NCBI RefSeq assembly: GCF_024637375.1
Contig: NZ_JAGXFK010000088.1
Coordinates: forward strand, 1 to 64,000
Length of the DNA stretch: 64,000 nucleotides
Reading direction: 5' to 3'
Origin: Sediminimonas sp.
GTDB lineage: Bacteria; Pseudomonadota; Alphaproteobacteria; Rhodobacterales; Rhodobacteraceae
Of the stretch, positions 7,850 through 19,606 are shown in pieces. Under the pieces are notes generated by a model that was not told where the DNA came from, made no database searches, and worked only from the letters and a program-made list of their open reading frames with translations. The translations under genes and the position numbers were made by a program. Position 1 is the stretch's first letter. Each line of letters starts with the position of its first letter.

Positions 7850-10800
7850 TTACGCTGTCTCGGCCAGTACCTTTTCGGCCGCGTCATGGCGCACCGGGCC
7901 GTAGCCACGAATCTCCATCGGGGCTTCCAGAAGCGCCATCGAGGGCGCCGGGTCGTCGGCGTCGTAGGTGCGCTCGACATGGGCAAGCACGCCCTCGTAC
8001 CAATCCAGCAAACGCCGGTCCAGCTTGCGATCGGCGGTGCGGGCGAACGGGTCGAGCGCGCTACCGCGCAGCCACTTGAGCCGCGCCAACCCTGACAGAA
8101 CGGGGCGCATCCACGGTCCGAAGGCGTGCTTTTTCGGGCGCCCGCGGGCATCGCGCCCCAGTGGCAGGACGGGTGGCGCCATGTGGTACTTGACGCGGTA
8201 GTCGCCCTCGAACACCTGCGCCAACTCGTCCTCGAACCCGGCTTGGGTGAATAGGCGCGCAACCTCGTATTCGTCCTTGTAGGCCATCAGCTTGAACAAC
8301 GATTTCGCGGCTGCCGTGACCGGCGCTTCGCCGGCGCCCTCGGGCAGGGCGGCGCGGAAGGCGCTGATGCGGTCCTCGAACCGGCTTGCATAGGCGCGAT
8401 TCTGGTAGTTGGCCAAAAAATCGGCACGACGTGCGATCATCTGGTCGAGCGTCTCTTCTGCGTCATCGCTGGTGTCGAGGTAGTCGGCCAGTGCTTCGGG
8501 CCGCGCGGCCATCACGCGACCCAGATCGAAGGCCATCGCGTTCTTCTCGACCGCCACACCGTTGAGGGTGATCGCCTGCTTGAGCGCCGTTTCGCTGACT
8601 GGCACCAGCCCATGCTGGAACGCCGCACCCATCAGGATGATGTTGGCAAAAACCGCGTCGCCCATCAGTTGCTCGGACACCGCGCCGGCATCGAAGGCAT
8701 GAACGTTGTCGGCGCCCACGGTTTGGCGGATCAGGTCTTCGCGCGCGTCGATGCGCAGATCGGCATCGCGGTTCAGAACCACGTCGCCGGTGGGCATCTC
8801 GGCGCGGTTCAGCACCACGCGGCTGCCCTTGCGGAAATGCGTCGAGGCCTTGGGCGACGAACACACCACCGCGTCGCAGCCGATTACCGTGTCGGCCGAT
8901 CCACGCACGATCCGGACCTGATGGATGTCCTCGGGGCGCCGGCCGATGCGCACATGGCCCAGTACGGTGCCGAACTTCTGCGCGAAGCCGGTGAAATCCA
9001 GCACGCTCGATCCCTTGCCTTCCAAGTGTGCGGCCATGGTGATGAGCGCGCCCACCGTCACCACCCCGGTGCCGCCGACCCCGGCGACCAGCAGGTCGAA
9101 CGGGCGCGCGAGATCGGGCAGGTCGGGCACCGGCAGATCGGCGCGCAGCGCGTCGATGTCGAGCCCCACCGGCGCGGGCTTGCGCCGCGCGCCGCCCTCG
9201 ACGGTGACGAAGCTGGGGCAGAACCCGTCGAGACACGAGAAATCCTTGTTGCAACTCGACAGGTTGATCTTGCGCTTGCGGCCCAGGGGCGTGTCTTTCG
9301 GCTCGACGCTCAGGCAGTTGGACGCGACCGAGCAATCGCCGCAGCCCTCGCAGACCAGGTCGTTGATATAGGCAAAGCGCGGTGGGTCTTCCATCGTGCC
9401 GCGCTTGCGGCGGCGGCGCTTTTCGGTGGCGCAGGTCTGCTCATAGATCAGCACCGAGACGCCCTCGACGTCGCGCAGCTCGCGCTGCACCGCGTCCATT
9501 TCGTCGCGGTGGTGAATGGTGATGCCCTTTGGGAAGTCGGCTTTGTCGAAGTTTTCCGGCGTGTCCGAGACCAGCGCGATGCGCTCAACCCCTTCGGCGC
9601 GGGAAGATTGCGCGATGGCGGCGGGGCTGACGGGGCCATCGACGGGTTGGCCACCGGTCATCGCCACCGCGTCGTTGTAGAGGATCTTGTAGGTGATGTT
9701 GACGCCCGCCGCGATCGCTTGCCGGATCGCCAGCGAGCCCGAGTGATACCAGGTGCCCTCGCCCAGGTTCTGGAACATGTGCGGGTTGCCCCGGTAGCGC
9801 GCGCCGCCGGCCCATGGCACGCCTTCGCCGCCCATCTGGGCAAAGCCGTAGGTCTCGCGGTTCATCCAGCTTGCCATGACGTGGCAGCCGATGCCGCTGG
9901 CGGCAAAGCTGCCTTCGGGCAGCTTGGTCGAGGTGTTGTGCGGACACCCGGAGCAGAAATAGGGCGTGCGGGTGGCACCCGGCAGGCTGAGCGATGGCGC
10001 GGGCGTCCGGGTCAGCGCGCGGGCCTTTTCCGGCAGCCGTTCGTCGGGAAAGAAGGCATCCAGCCGCTCGGCGATCACCGGCACCAGCTCCAGCGGGCTC
10101 AGCTCGCCCGTCCAGGGGATCAGCGGGTCGCCCGCGGCGCGGTGCTTGCCGACCATCTTGCGTGGTTTGTCGCCGGGCCAGTCGTAGAAGTATTCCTTGA
10201 ACTGGCTTTCGATGATGCCGCGCTTTTCCTCGACGACAAGCACCTCTTCCTTGCCCTTGACGAAGGCCAGCGCGTCGCGCCGTGCCAGCGGCCAGACCAT
10301 GCCGACCTTGTAGATGTCGATGCCGAGGCGGCGGCAGGCGGCTTCGTCCAGCCCCAGAAGGCGCAGTGCCTCCATGGTGTCCTCGTGGCCCTTGCCGGTG
10401 GTGACGAGGCCGAAGCGCGCGTCGGGAATGTCGTAGATGCGCCGGTCGATGGGGTTGGCCTCGACGAACGCCTCGACCGCGGCCAGCTTGTGGGCGATGC
10501 GGGTTTCGATCTCGGTGCTGGGCGGGTCCGAGCGGCGCACATGCAGCCCGCCCTCGGGCGCAGTGAAATCGGGCTGCACGAAATCGCGTTCGGGCGGGAT
10601 GTCGATGGACTGGCCCGCCTCGACGGTTTCCGAGATCGCCTTGAACCCGACCCATGTTCCCGAAAACCGCGACAGCGCAAAGCCGTAGGCACCGAACTCA
10701 AGATATTCCGCGATGGTGGCGGGGTTCAGCGTCGGCATGAACCAGGCCATGAAGGCGACGTCCGACTGATGCGGCATCGACGACGACACGCAGCCGTGGT

Positions 10801-11254
10801 CATCCCCGGCCACCACCAGCACGCCGCCCTTGGGCGACGATCCGTAGGCGTTGCCGTGCTTGAGCGCATCGCCCGAGCGGTCCACCCCCGGCCCCTTACC
10901 ATACCACATGGAAAACACGCCATCGACCTCGCATTCGGGGTCCAGCGCTGCCTGTTGCGTGCCCAGGATCGCGGTGGCAGCAAGGTCTTCGTTCACCGCG
11001 GGCAGGAAATCGACCCGCGCCTCGCGCAGGCGTTCTTCGTTGCGCCACAGCTCCTGATCGAGCCCTCCCAGGGGCGAGCCGCGGTAGCCCGACACGAAAC
11101 CGGCGGTGTCGCGCCCCGCCGCGCGGTCGCGCCGCGCCTGGTCGAGCATCACGCGCACCAGCGCCTGGGTGCCGGTGAGAAACACGCGCCCGTCCTGACG
11201 GGCATAGCGATCAGAGAGTTGATAGGTGTCGAAACTGCGGTCGTGCCGTGCCAT
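7850..11254 (-). CDS. Indolepyruvate ferredoxin oxidoreductase, fused alpha-gamma subunits
   Basis: A single-chain thiamine-diphosphate enzyme that oxidatively decarboxylates aryl or branched 2-oxo acids to acyl-CoA, passing electrons to a ferredoxin-like acceptor. It has about 1134 residues, the usual size of the fused proteobacterial form. Order: N-terminal pyruvate-ferredoxin-oxidoreductase-like domain (GFVSGYRGSPLGGLDQELWR), TPP-binding domain (YFCSGCPHNTSTKLPEGS, then GGEGVPWAG), cysteine-rich [4Fe-4S] segments (CEGCGDCSVASNC, then a CxxDFxCxxGFCP-type block), and the C-terminal gamma domain (LVAGVGGTGVVTVGALI). I prefer the ATG at 11254 (MARHD) because GGAAGG lies seven bases before it; an ATG five codons earlier lacks a good site. 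It is divergent from a second Lrp/AsnC regulator. Confidence 0.93.
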   Translation of the reverse strand: MARHDRSFDTYQLSDRYARQDGRVFLTGTQALVRVMLDQARRDRAAGRDTAGFVSGYRGSPLGGLDQELWRNEERLREARVDFLPAVNEDLAATAILGTQQAALDPECEVDGVFSMWYGKGPGVDRSGDALKHGNAYGSSPKGGVLVVAGDDHGCVSSSMPHQSDVAFMAWFMPTLNPATIAEYLEFGAYGFALSRFSGTWVGFKAISETVEAGQSIDIPPERDFVQPDFTAPEGGLHVRRSDPPSTEIETRIAHKLAAVEAFVEANPIDRRIYDIPDARFGLVTTGKGHEDTMEALRLLGLDEAACRRLGIDIYKVGMVWPLARRDALAFVKGKEEVLVVEEKRGIIESQFKEYFYDWPGDKPRKMVGKHRAAGDPLIPWTGELSPLELVPVIAERLDAFFPDERLPEKARALTRTPAPSLSLPGATRTPYFCSGCPHNTSTKLPEGSFAASGIGCHVMASWMNRETYGFAQMGGEGVPWAGGARYRGNPHMFQNLGEGTWYHSGSLAIRQAIAAGVNITYKILYNDAVAMTGGQPVDGPVSPAAIAQSSRAEGVERIALVSDTPENFDKADFPKGITIHHRDEMDAVQRELRDVEGVSVLIYEQTCATEKRRRRKRGTMEDPPRFAYINDLVCEGCGDCSVASNCLSVEPKDTPLGRKRKINLSSCNKDFSCLDGFCPSFVTVEGGARRKPAPVGLDIDALRADLPVPDLPDLARPFDLLVAGVGGTGVVTVGALITMAAHLEGKGSSVLDFTGFAQKFGTVLGHVRIGRRPEDIHQVRIVRGSADTVIGCDAVVCSSPKASTHFRKGSRVVLNRAEMPTGDVVLNRDADLRIDAREDLIRQTVGADNVHAFDAGAVSEQLMGDAVFANIILMGAAFQHGLVPVSETALKQAITLNGVAVEKNAMAFDLGRVMAARPEALADYLDTSDDAEETLDQMIARRADFLANYQNRAYASRFEDRISAFRAALPEGAGEAPVTAAAKSLFKLMAYKDEYEVARLFTQAGFEDELAQVFEGDYRVKYHMAPPVLPLGRDARGRPKKHAFGPWMRPVLSGLARLKWLRGSALDPFARTADRKLDRRLLDWYEGVLAHVERTYDADDPAPSMALLEAPMEIRGYGPVRHDAAEKVLAETA

Positions 11255-11309
11255 TTCCGCGCCTTCCATTATTCCGGGTTTGGCAATAGATTACCATGTT
11301 AACGGTGAA

Positions 11310-11325
11310 AATTCCGGCCAGAATT
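11310..11325. promoter_or_regulatory. Short inverted repeat in the iorAB-lrp divergent region
   Basis: AATTC (11310-11314) and GAATT (11321-11325) flank CGGCCA, within the AT-richer 132-bp space between the two divergent start codons. It is a possible Lrp-family site. The short arms make this weak. Confidence 0.25.
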
Positions 11326-11386
11326 GTTGCTATTACCGCCACTATGTGAATTGATCATTCGTGAAACATGAGAAAAGTGCAAAATC

Positions 11387-11830
11387 ATGCCGGAATTGGA
11401 AGACACGGATCAACGGATTCTTGAGCTATTGCGCCGCGACAGCCGCATTTCCAACGCCGACCTCGCCGAGCAGGTGGGTCTGTCGCCCTCGTCCTGTTGG
11501 CGCCGGGTGCGGGCGCTGGAAGAGCGTGGCGTCATCCGCGGCTACACGGTGCGGCTGAACGACGAAGCGATGGGTCTGGGCTTCAAGGCGATCGTGCATG
11601 TGCAACTGACACGCCACGACCCGGACAAGGCGATGGAGTTCGTGACTGCGGTGCGTGACAAGGCCGAGGTGCGGGCCTGTTATGCCACCACGGGACAGTC
11701 GGACTACCACCTGCATGTGGTTTGCCCGGATCTTACCGCCTACAACCGATTCCTTGAGGAATTCCTGTTTCGCATCCCGGCGGTAGCCAGCGCGCAGACC
11801 AACCTGATCCTGCGCCCGATCAAGGAATAG
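11387..11830 (+). CDS. Lrp/AsnC family regulator, divergent from indolepyruvate oxidoreductase
   Basis: A 147-residue regulator with an N-terminal helix-turn-helix (TDQRILELLRRDSRISNADL, then LSPSSCWRRVRALEERG) and a C-terminal RAM domain (RACYATTGQSDYHLHVVCP). It is closely related in layout to the Lrp protein at 6060-6518 but differs enough to be a separate paralogue. Its start codon is 132 bp from that of the fused oxidoreductase on the other strand, so control of that enzyme by an aromatic or branched amino acid is the likely role. The Shine-Dalgarno is weak (GAG-type). A strong hairpin follows its stop codon. Confidence 0.92.
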   Translation: MPELEDTDQRILELLRRDSRISNADLAEQVGLSPSSCWRRVRALEERGVIRGYTVRLNDEAMGLGFKAIVHVQLTRHDPDKAMEFVTAVRDKAEVRACYATTGQSDYHLHVVCPDLTAYNRFLEEFLFRIPAVASAQTNLILRPIKE

Positions 11831-11859
11831 GCCGCCCCCGCGTTCGGACGGGGGCGGCC
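11830..11859. terminator. Bidirectional terminator between lrp and katG
   Basis: GGCCGCCCCCG (11830-11840) and CGGGGGCGGCC (11849-11859) form a perfect 11-bp stem with an 8-base loop. TTT follows shortly on the plus side. It begins at the last base of the lrp stop codon and ends 11 bases from the end of katG. Confidence 0.7.
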
Positions 11860-11869
11860 GGGTTTCGCA

Positions 11870-14146
<2,277 letters not shown>

Positions 14147-14162
14147 TCAGAGTCGCACCATA

Positions 14163-14195
14163 ATAGAAAATTGAATTTTCTAAACTATATGATAG
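14163..14195. promoter_or_regulatory. Candidate OxyR operator in the katG-oxyR region
   Basis: TAGAAAATTGAATTTTCTA (14164-14182) is a perfect 19-bp palindrome. It begins with ATAG (14163-14166), and CTAT (14185-14188) and ATAG (14192-14195) follow, which are the tetrads of the OxyR consensus, though not all at the canonical 7-base spacing. It ends 10 bp before the oxyR start codon, so OxyR could repress itself and activate katG from here. Confidence 0.65.
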
Positions 14196-14204
14196 GTAAA
14201 AGTT

Positions 14205-15125
14205 ATGACTGCGATCTCGATGAAACACCTCCGCTATTTCGATGCGTTGGCGCGCACGGGCCATTTCGGGCGCGCCGCCAATTCCTGTTCGATCTCGCAA
14301 CCGGCGCTTTCCGTGCAGGTCAAGGAACTGGAGGAAATCCTTGGCGCGCCGCTGGTCGAGCGCGGCGCTCGGCAAATCCGGCTGACCAGCCTGGGCGAGG
14401 CCTTTGCCCTGCGTGTGCGTGACATCCTGCTCTCCGTCGACGAGTTGGGCGATCTGGCGCGCGCCTCGCATAGCCCGCTGGCCGGGCGGTTGCGCATCGG
14501 CGTGATCCCGACCGTGGCGCCATATCTGCTGCCGGCGTTCGTCAAGACGCTGGCGCAGCGTTTCCCGGATATCGACCCGCGCCCGCGCGAGGCGGTGACG
14601 CAGCGCCTCATCGACGACCTGATGGAGGGCCGGCTGGATGCAGCGATCGTTGCGTTGCCGGTCTCGGAACCCGCGCTTGAAGAAGTGGCGCTTTTCGATG
14701 AGGAATTCATCCTGGTGCGTCCGCCCGAAGACGCCGACAAGCCGGTGCCAAGCGCCGAAAGCCTGCGCGAGATGCGGCTTCTGCTGCTGGAAGAGGGTCA
14801 CTGTTTCCGCGATCAGGCGCTGTCGTTTTGCAACATGTCCTCGACGCTGCCGCGCGACCTGATGGAGGGCAGTTCGCTTGCCACGTTGGTGCAGATGGTC
14901 AGCGCCGGCATCGGGGTGACCCTGATCCCGGAAATGGCTGCCCCGGTCGAGACGCGCTCGGCCAGCGTGTCGGTGGCGCGCCTGCCGGTGCCGCGCCCCG
15001 CCCGCACGATCGGCATGGTCTGGCGCAAGACCACGCCGCTGACCGAACAGCTGGAACATATCGCCGATGTCGTGCGCGATGCGGGGCAGCAGGGCGCGGC
15101 GCGTGCCGAGGGTGTTATCGTGTGA
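14205..15125 (+). CDS. oxyR: Hydrogen peroxide-responsive LysR-type activator OxyR
   Basis: A 306-residue LysR-type regulator. The N-terminal helix-turn-helix is at about 6-65 (LRYFDALARTGHFGRAANSC, ISQPALSVQVKELEE). The effector domain follows and contains the redox pair Cys200 and Cys209 in GHCFRDQALSFC, equivalent to Cys199 and Cys208 of E. coli OxyR, so disulfide sensing of peroxide is well supported. It is divergent from katG, its expected target. A second in-frame ATG lies at codon 6; the first is used here because of the AGG-rich sequence ahead of it, but the site is weak and either is possible. Confidence 0.95.
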   Translation: MTAISMKHLRYFDALARTGHFGRAANSCSISQPALSVQVKELEEILGAPLVERGARQIRLTSLGEAFALRVRDILLSVDELGDLARASHSPLAGRLRIGVIPTVAPYLLPAFVKTLAQRFPDIDPRPREAVTQRLIDDLMEGRLDAAIVALPVSEPALEEVALFDEEFILVRPPEDADKPVPSAESLREMRLLLLEEGHCFRDQALSFCNMSSTLPRDLMEGSSLATLVQMVSAGIGVTLIPEMAAPVETRSASVSVARLPVPRPARTIGMVWRKTTPLTEQLEHIADVVRDAGQQGAARAEGVIV

Positions 15126-15270
15126 GCGGGGTGGAGGCTCTTGTTGAGTGGTCGGCGCGCTGGAATTGCATTCGGGGTGGAAAGCAGGTCATAGTGCATT
15201 CTAAATAAGTCGACAAAAGTCGAAATAGCCGGCGAGCAGGCCGGATCGAGCGGACCGAGGCACCTGAGCG

Positions 15271-18200
15271 ATGGCATATTTCCCGGATTCCCTGACCCCC
15301 CACCGCGTGGGTGCTCTGCTGGGTGCATGCCCGGCCGAGGCGCGCGCGGCGTTGACCGATGCGCTTTCGGACCTGGGTGCGGCGCTTGGTGGCACGGCGC
15401 TTGTCGTCTTGGCTGATGGTTCGGCCATTGCCGCCGGCGAGGCGCCCGATGCCGGCGCGGCGCAGGCGCGTTTCATCACGCCATGGCGCGCGCGGCTCGC
15501 GCAGGGCGAAATGATCGACGCGGCGAACGGCGACGATGCGCAAGCCGCCGGCGGGCTATTAGTCATTCCGGCGCTCGAGGGCGGGCGGCTTGTTGGCGTT
15601 TTCGCCGCCGAACGCCAAGGGGCGCCAGGGGGCGATGCGGCCGAGGTTGCCCCGATGGCGCAGGGGCTGGTTCATGCATGGGCACGGATCGCTCGGCAGG
15701 ATATGGGTGCAGACACGCCGGCAATGGCGCCGGATGCAGACGCGGCACCGCAGGCCGACCTGATGCTGGCGATCGAGACGATCGACGACGCCTTTGCCCT
15801 TTTCGGTGCCGATGACCGCCTGGTGATCTGCAACGAGCGCTACCGCGAGATATATGCCCTCACGGCGCCGGTCCTGAAACCCGGCGTCAGCTTCGATGAA
15901 ATCGAGCGATTTGCCCTGAAACAGGGCCAGTTGGCCGATGGGATAGGGCGCGAAGAAGAATGGATGCGTGACCGTATGGCCGGTCGCAAGAGCCCCCAGC
16001 GTGACATGCTGCAAAGGCTGTCGAACGGGCGCGTCATCCGGGTGCGTGAACGGCGAACCGCCGATGGCGGGCTGATCGCGATTCACACCGACATCACTGA
16101 AATGGTCGAGACCGAGGAACGCCTTGCCAACGTGATCGAAGGCGCGCGCGTCGGGACATGGGAATTCGATTTGAAGACGGGCACCAACACCGTCAATGAC
16201 CGCTGGTGGGAAATGCTGGGTTACTCGCCGCAGGAGTCGGCGGCGCATTTGCTCGAAAGGTTCTGGGAGCTTTGTCACGAAGACGATCACGCCAAGATCG
16301 AGGCAGCGCTGGAGGACTGCGTCGACGGTGAAAAAGATGGGTACACTGTCGAGTTCCGCATGCGCCACAAGACCGACGGCTGGGTCTGGGTGCAATCTCG
16401 CGGTCAAGTGCTCAGGCGAGACGGGCAAGGCAAGGCTTCGCTGCTGGCCGGTATCCACCTGGATGTTTCCGACGATCGGGCGTCGCGTGACAGGATGGAG
16501 CGGCGCGAGGCCCTGTTTCGCCACATCTACGACATCGCGCCCAACGGAATCATGCAACTTGATTTCAAGACCGGGGAAGTCCTGCATTCGAACGCGACGA
16601 TGGGGCAAATTACCGGCCATACGCGCGAAGAACTGCGCAACATGAGCTTTCCCGATCTGATGGCCGAAAGCGACGACATGCCGCCGATCCACCATTTCAT
16701 CAAGGAGATGAACGAAACCGGGGGGTTCGCCCCGATCGAAGTACAGTACCGCCACAAGTCGGGCAGGACCATCCCGGTCGAGGTGCGCGGTGCTATCGCC
16801 GAAGACCCCAGGGGCCGCAAGACGGTCTGGTGTTTCGTGATCGACCTGACGGACCGTGTCGCGCGCGAGAACGAGCGCATCGCCGCGGCCGAGGCCGCGC
16901 GCACCGCCCACGAGACGCTGACCACCGCGATCGAGGCCTTGCCGGACGGGTTCGTCCTGCTCGATTCCGAGGACCGGCTGGTTCTGTTCAACAGCACCTA
17001 CCGTGATCTATACCCCGAGATACGCGATGAGGTCGCGATCGGGCGCAAGATATCGGACATTCAAAAGGCCGGGGCCAAGGCCGGCATTTACGCCGGTGCC
17101 CAAGGCGATGCGCGGAAGTGGCTGGACGAGCTGCGCGAGGAGGCGCTGCCAGCGGATCGCGACATTCTGCTGGACTTGGCGGATGGGCGTACCATCCGCC
17201 TGATCGAGCGGGTTACGCCCACGGGCGGGCGCGTTGGCCTGCGCATCGACGTCACCGACATCGTCGAGGCCGAACGCCGCCTCGCCGATATCATCAGCGG
17301 CGCGCAGGTCGGCACCTTTCATACCTACCTGCGCGAGGGGGCCGGCACGGTCAACGATCTGTGGGCCACGATGCTGGGTTACACGCCCGAGGAACTGTCA
17401 GGCTTGACCCTGTCGCAGTTGCGCGATCTGGCCCATCCCGACGACATCGCCACGCTGGAGGCCGAGACAGACTGCATCGCACAAGGGCAGGAGGAGTTCG
17501 CCGACGAGTTGCGCTTGCGCCACAAGGAAGGCCACTACGTCTGGGTGCTGCGTCGGGGCCGGGTGACCCACCGGGCATCGAACGGGCAGGCGCTGGCGAT
17601 TTCCGGTGTGCACATCAACATCAACGAGCAGAAAGCGCGTGAAGAGGCCCTTGCCGAGGCCAAGGCCGAACTGGAAGCGACGATCACCGAGCGCGACCTC
17701 GCCGAGCAGCGTTTCTACGACATTTCCAGCGTGTCGGACAACTGGTATTGGGAACAGGGGCCGGACCTGCGGTTCACGTTCATTTCGGAAAGCGTCACCC
17801 GCGCGACCGGGGCGGCGTCGGACGTATTCTACGGCAAGACCCGCGAGGAGATGATGGCCGGCAACCCGGTCGCACAGGCCGCGGCTGATTGGGGCAGCCT
17901 GGCGAAAAAGCTCGAGGCGCGCGAGTCGTTCCGCGATTTCACCTACCTGATGCCGCGGCAGGGGTCGGGCGGCGACCGCTGGTTCCGCATATCGGGGGCG
18001 CCGGTTTATGACGAGGCGGGCGAGTTTACAGGCTATCGCGGCGTCGGCGCGGACGTGACCGAACTGGTCGAGGCGACCGAGCATGCGGAGGCGGCCAACA
18101 AGGCCAAGTCGCAATTCCTGGCCAACATGAGCCACGAAATCCGCACGCCGCTCAACGGTGTGCTGGGGATGGCGGAGTTGCTGGAAACACAGCTCACCGA

Positions 18201-19215
18201 CCCCGAACAGCACCGCATGATCGCGCTGATCCGGCAGTCGGGCGAGGCGCTTCTCAACATTCTCAACGACCTGCTCGACATGTCCAAGATCGAGGCCGGG
18301 CGCCTTGACCTCGAAAAGGCGCCGTTCAGGAGCGACGCGCTGGCCAAGCGGCTGGAGGGCATTCATACCCTCAAGGCCGAGGAAAAGGGCCTGGCGCTGG
18401 ATGTGATGATCGGTTCGGGCGCCGACCTGCCGCGCATGGGCGATGCGCATCGGGTGCAGCAGATCCTGCACAACCTGCTGAGCAACGCCATAAAGTTCAC
18501 CGAATCCGGCGGCGTCACGTTGACGGTATCGGGCCGTGCCGGGTACCCGTTGAAAATTTCCGTCGAGGATAGCGGCATCGGCATGACAGAGGATCAGGCC
18601 GCACGCCTGTTCGAGGATTTCACCCAGGCCGACAGCTCGATCTCGCGACGGTTCGGCGGCACCGGGTTGGGCATGTCCATCGTGCGGCAACTGGTGGTGC
18701 TCATGGGTGGCGACATCGCGGTGCAGAGCATGCCGGACGAGGGCACCACTGTTACCGTGACCCTGCCTCTGGAGATGGCCGCGCCGCAAGCCGATGTGCC
18801 GGCAGCCGCCGCGCCGGAACAGGAGGTGTCGTTCGAGGGGCGGCGTGTTCTGGCGGCCGACGACAACGCCGCCAATCGCGAGATACTTGCGGCGATGCTG
18901 AAACGCCTCGGGGTGAGCGCGACACTCGTGAATGACGGGCAACAAGCGGTGGATGCCGTGCGCGAGGGAGACTTCGACCTGATCCTTCTGGACATATCCA
19001 TGCCGGTCAAGGACGGGATGACGGCGCTCGGAGAAATTCGCGCGCTGGAAAGCGAAGCAGGCAGGGCACCGACCCCGATTGTCGCCGTGACCGCGAATGC
19101 GATGGCCCACCAGGTGGCCGAATACGTGATCGCAGGGTTTGATTCGCACGTGCCCAAACCCTTTGGCCTTCGGGATTTGCAGCAGGCCCTGTCCGCCCTT
19201 CTGGCGCCGCGGTAG
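15271..19215 (+). CDS. Cytoplasmic hybrid sensor histidine kinase with six PAS domains
   Basis: A 1314-residue kinase with no clear membrane segment. An N-terminal region of about 150 residues may be GAF-like. Six PAS domains begin near residues 160, 282, 413, 551, 668 and 814. PAS1-2 and PAS4-5 resemble each other ([20 protein letters not shown] against [32 protein letters not shown] against [12 protein letters not shown]), pointing to duplication of a PAS block. The HisKA domain has phospho-His955 ([12 protein letters not shown]), followed by N, G1 and G2 boxes ([28 protein letters not shown]) and a C-terminal receiver with phospho-Asp1241 ([10 protein letters not shown]). There is no fused HPt; a separate HPt gene converges on it 21 bp away. 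The signal is unknown. Confidence 0.93.
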   Translation: MAYFPDSLTPHRVGALLGACPAEARAALTDALSDLGAALGGTALVVLADGSAIAAGEAPDAGAAQARFITPWRARLAQGEMIDAANGDDAQAAGGLLVIPALEGGRLVGVFAAERQGAPGGDAAEVAPMAQGLVHAWARIARQDMGADTPAMAPDADAAPQADLMLAIETIDDAFALFGADDRLVICNERYREIYALTAPVLKPGVSFDEIERFALKQGQLADGIGREEEWMRDRMAGRKSPQRDMLQRLSNGRVIRVRERRTADGGLIAIHTDITEMVETEERLANVIEGARVGTWEFDLKTGTNTVNDRWWEMLGYSPQESAAHLLERFWELCHEDDHAKIEAALEDCVDGEKDGYTVEFRMRHKTDGWVWVQSRGQVLRRDGQGKASLLAGIHLDVSDDRASRDRMERREALFRHIYDIAPNGIMQLDFKTGEVLHSNATMGQITGHTREELRNMSFPDLMAESDDMPPIHHFIKEMNETGGFAPIEVQYRHKSGRTIPVEVRGAIAEDPRGRKTVWCFVIDLTDRVARENERIAAAEAARTAHETLTTAIEALPDGFVLLDSEDRLVLFNSTYRDLYPEIRDEVAIGRKISDIQKAGAKAGIYAGAQGDARKWLDELREEALPADRDILLDLADGRTIRLIERVTPTGGRVGLRIDVTDIVEAERRLADIISGAQVGTFHTYLREGAGTVNDLWATMLGYTPEELSGLTLSQLRDLAHPDDIATLEAETDCIAQGQEEFADELRLRHKEGHYVWVLRRGRVTHRASNGQALAISGVHININEQKAREEALAEAKAELEATITERDLAEQRFYDISSVSDNWYWEQGPDLRFTFISESVTRATGAASDVFYGKTREEMMAGNPVAQAAADWGSLAKKLEARESFRDFTYLMPRQGSGGDRWFRISGAPVYDEAGEFTGYRGVGADVTELVEATEHAEAANKAKSQFLANMSHEIRTPLNGVLGMAELLETQLTDPEQHRMIALIRQSGEALLNILNDLLDMSKIEAGRLDLEKAPFRSDALAKRLEGIHTLKAEEKGLALDVMIGSGADLPRMGDAHRVQQILHNLLSNAIKFTESGGVTLTVSGRAGYPLKISVEDSGIGMTEDQAARLFEDFTQADSSISRRFGGTGLGMSIVRQLVVLMGGDIAVQSMPDEGTTVTVTLPLEMAAPQADVPAAAAPEQEVSFEGRRVLAADDNAANREILAAMLKRLGVSATLVNDGQQAVDAVREGDFDLILLDISMPVKDGMTALGEIRALESEAGRAPTPIVAVTANAMAHQVAEYVIAGFDSHVPKPFGLRDLQQALSALLAPR

Positions 19216-19236
19216 AGGCGGCGCCGCGCGCCGGCA

Positions 19237-19584
19237 TCAATCGTCGAGGCGACTTTCCAGAAGGTCGAGAAGCGGTTCCAGCTCTGCCGTGACAGACGCC
19301 AGTTTTCGGGCACTTGGCGCGGTTTCGGTGCGGCTGGTGATCACGCTGCGTTCGACCCTGCCGGCTAGTTCCCCGATCTCGTCAAAGCCCACCGACCCGG
19401 CGAGACCGGAAATCCTGTGGGCCAGCTTGCCGATTTCGTCGAGGGCCGGCTGCGCGTTCTCGTCTCGCGCGGCCTGCTTTTTCAGCGCTTCGAAAGACAG
19501 AATGTGCCCTTCCAGCGCGTCGATGAACCGGGCCCTGACCGGGGCCAGCGCCCGTTCGAGCATCGCGTCGTCCTGAACCGTCAT
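19237..19584 (-). CDS. Histidine phosphotransfer (HPt) protein
   Basis: A 115-residue helical protein that probably relays phosphate between receivers. The phosphorylatable His56 lies in KLAHRISGLAGSVGFDEI, the standard HPt signature. The ATG at 19584 follows ACAGG by a suitable distance and lies 22 bases after the stop of the response-regulator gene at 19607-20560, with which it is probably cotranscribed. Earlier in-frame starts overlap that gene and are rejected. It is the missing HPt step for the convergent hybrid kinase, whose own chain ends in a receiver. Confidence 0.85.
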   Translation of the reverse strand: MTVQDDAMLERALAPVRARFIDALEGHILSFEALKKQAARDENAQPALDEIGKLAHRISGLAGSVGFDEIGELAGRVERSVITSRTETAPSARKLASVTAELEPLLDLLESRLDD

Positions 19585-19606
19585 ATCCTGTGCCCTGTCT
19601 TCGATG

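Noticed and set aside
8612-11302. 896-codon plus-strand frame opposite the indolepyruvate oxidoreductase
   Set aside because: Low-information sequence rich in Arg, His and Ala, antisense to a full-length recognised enzyme.
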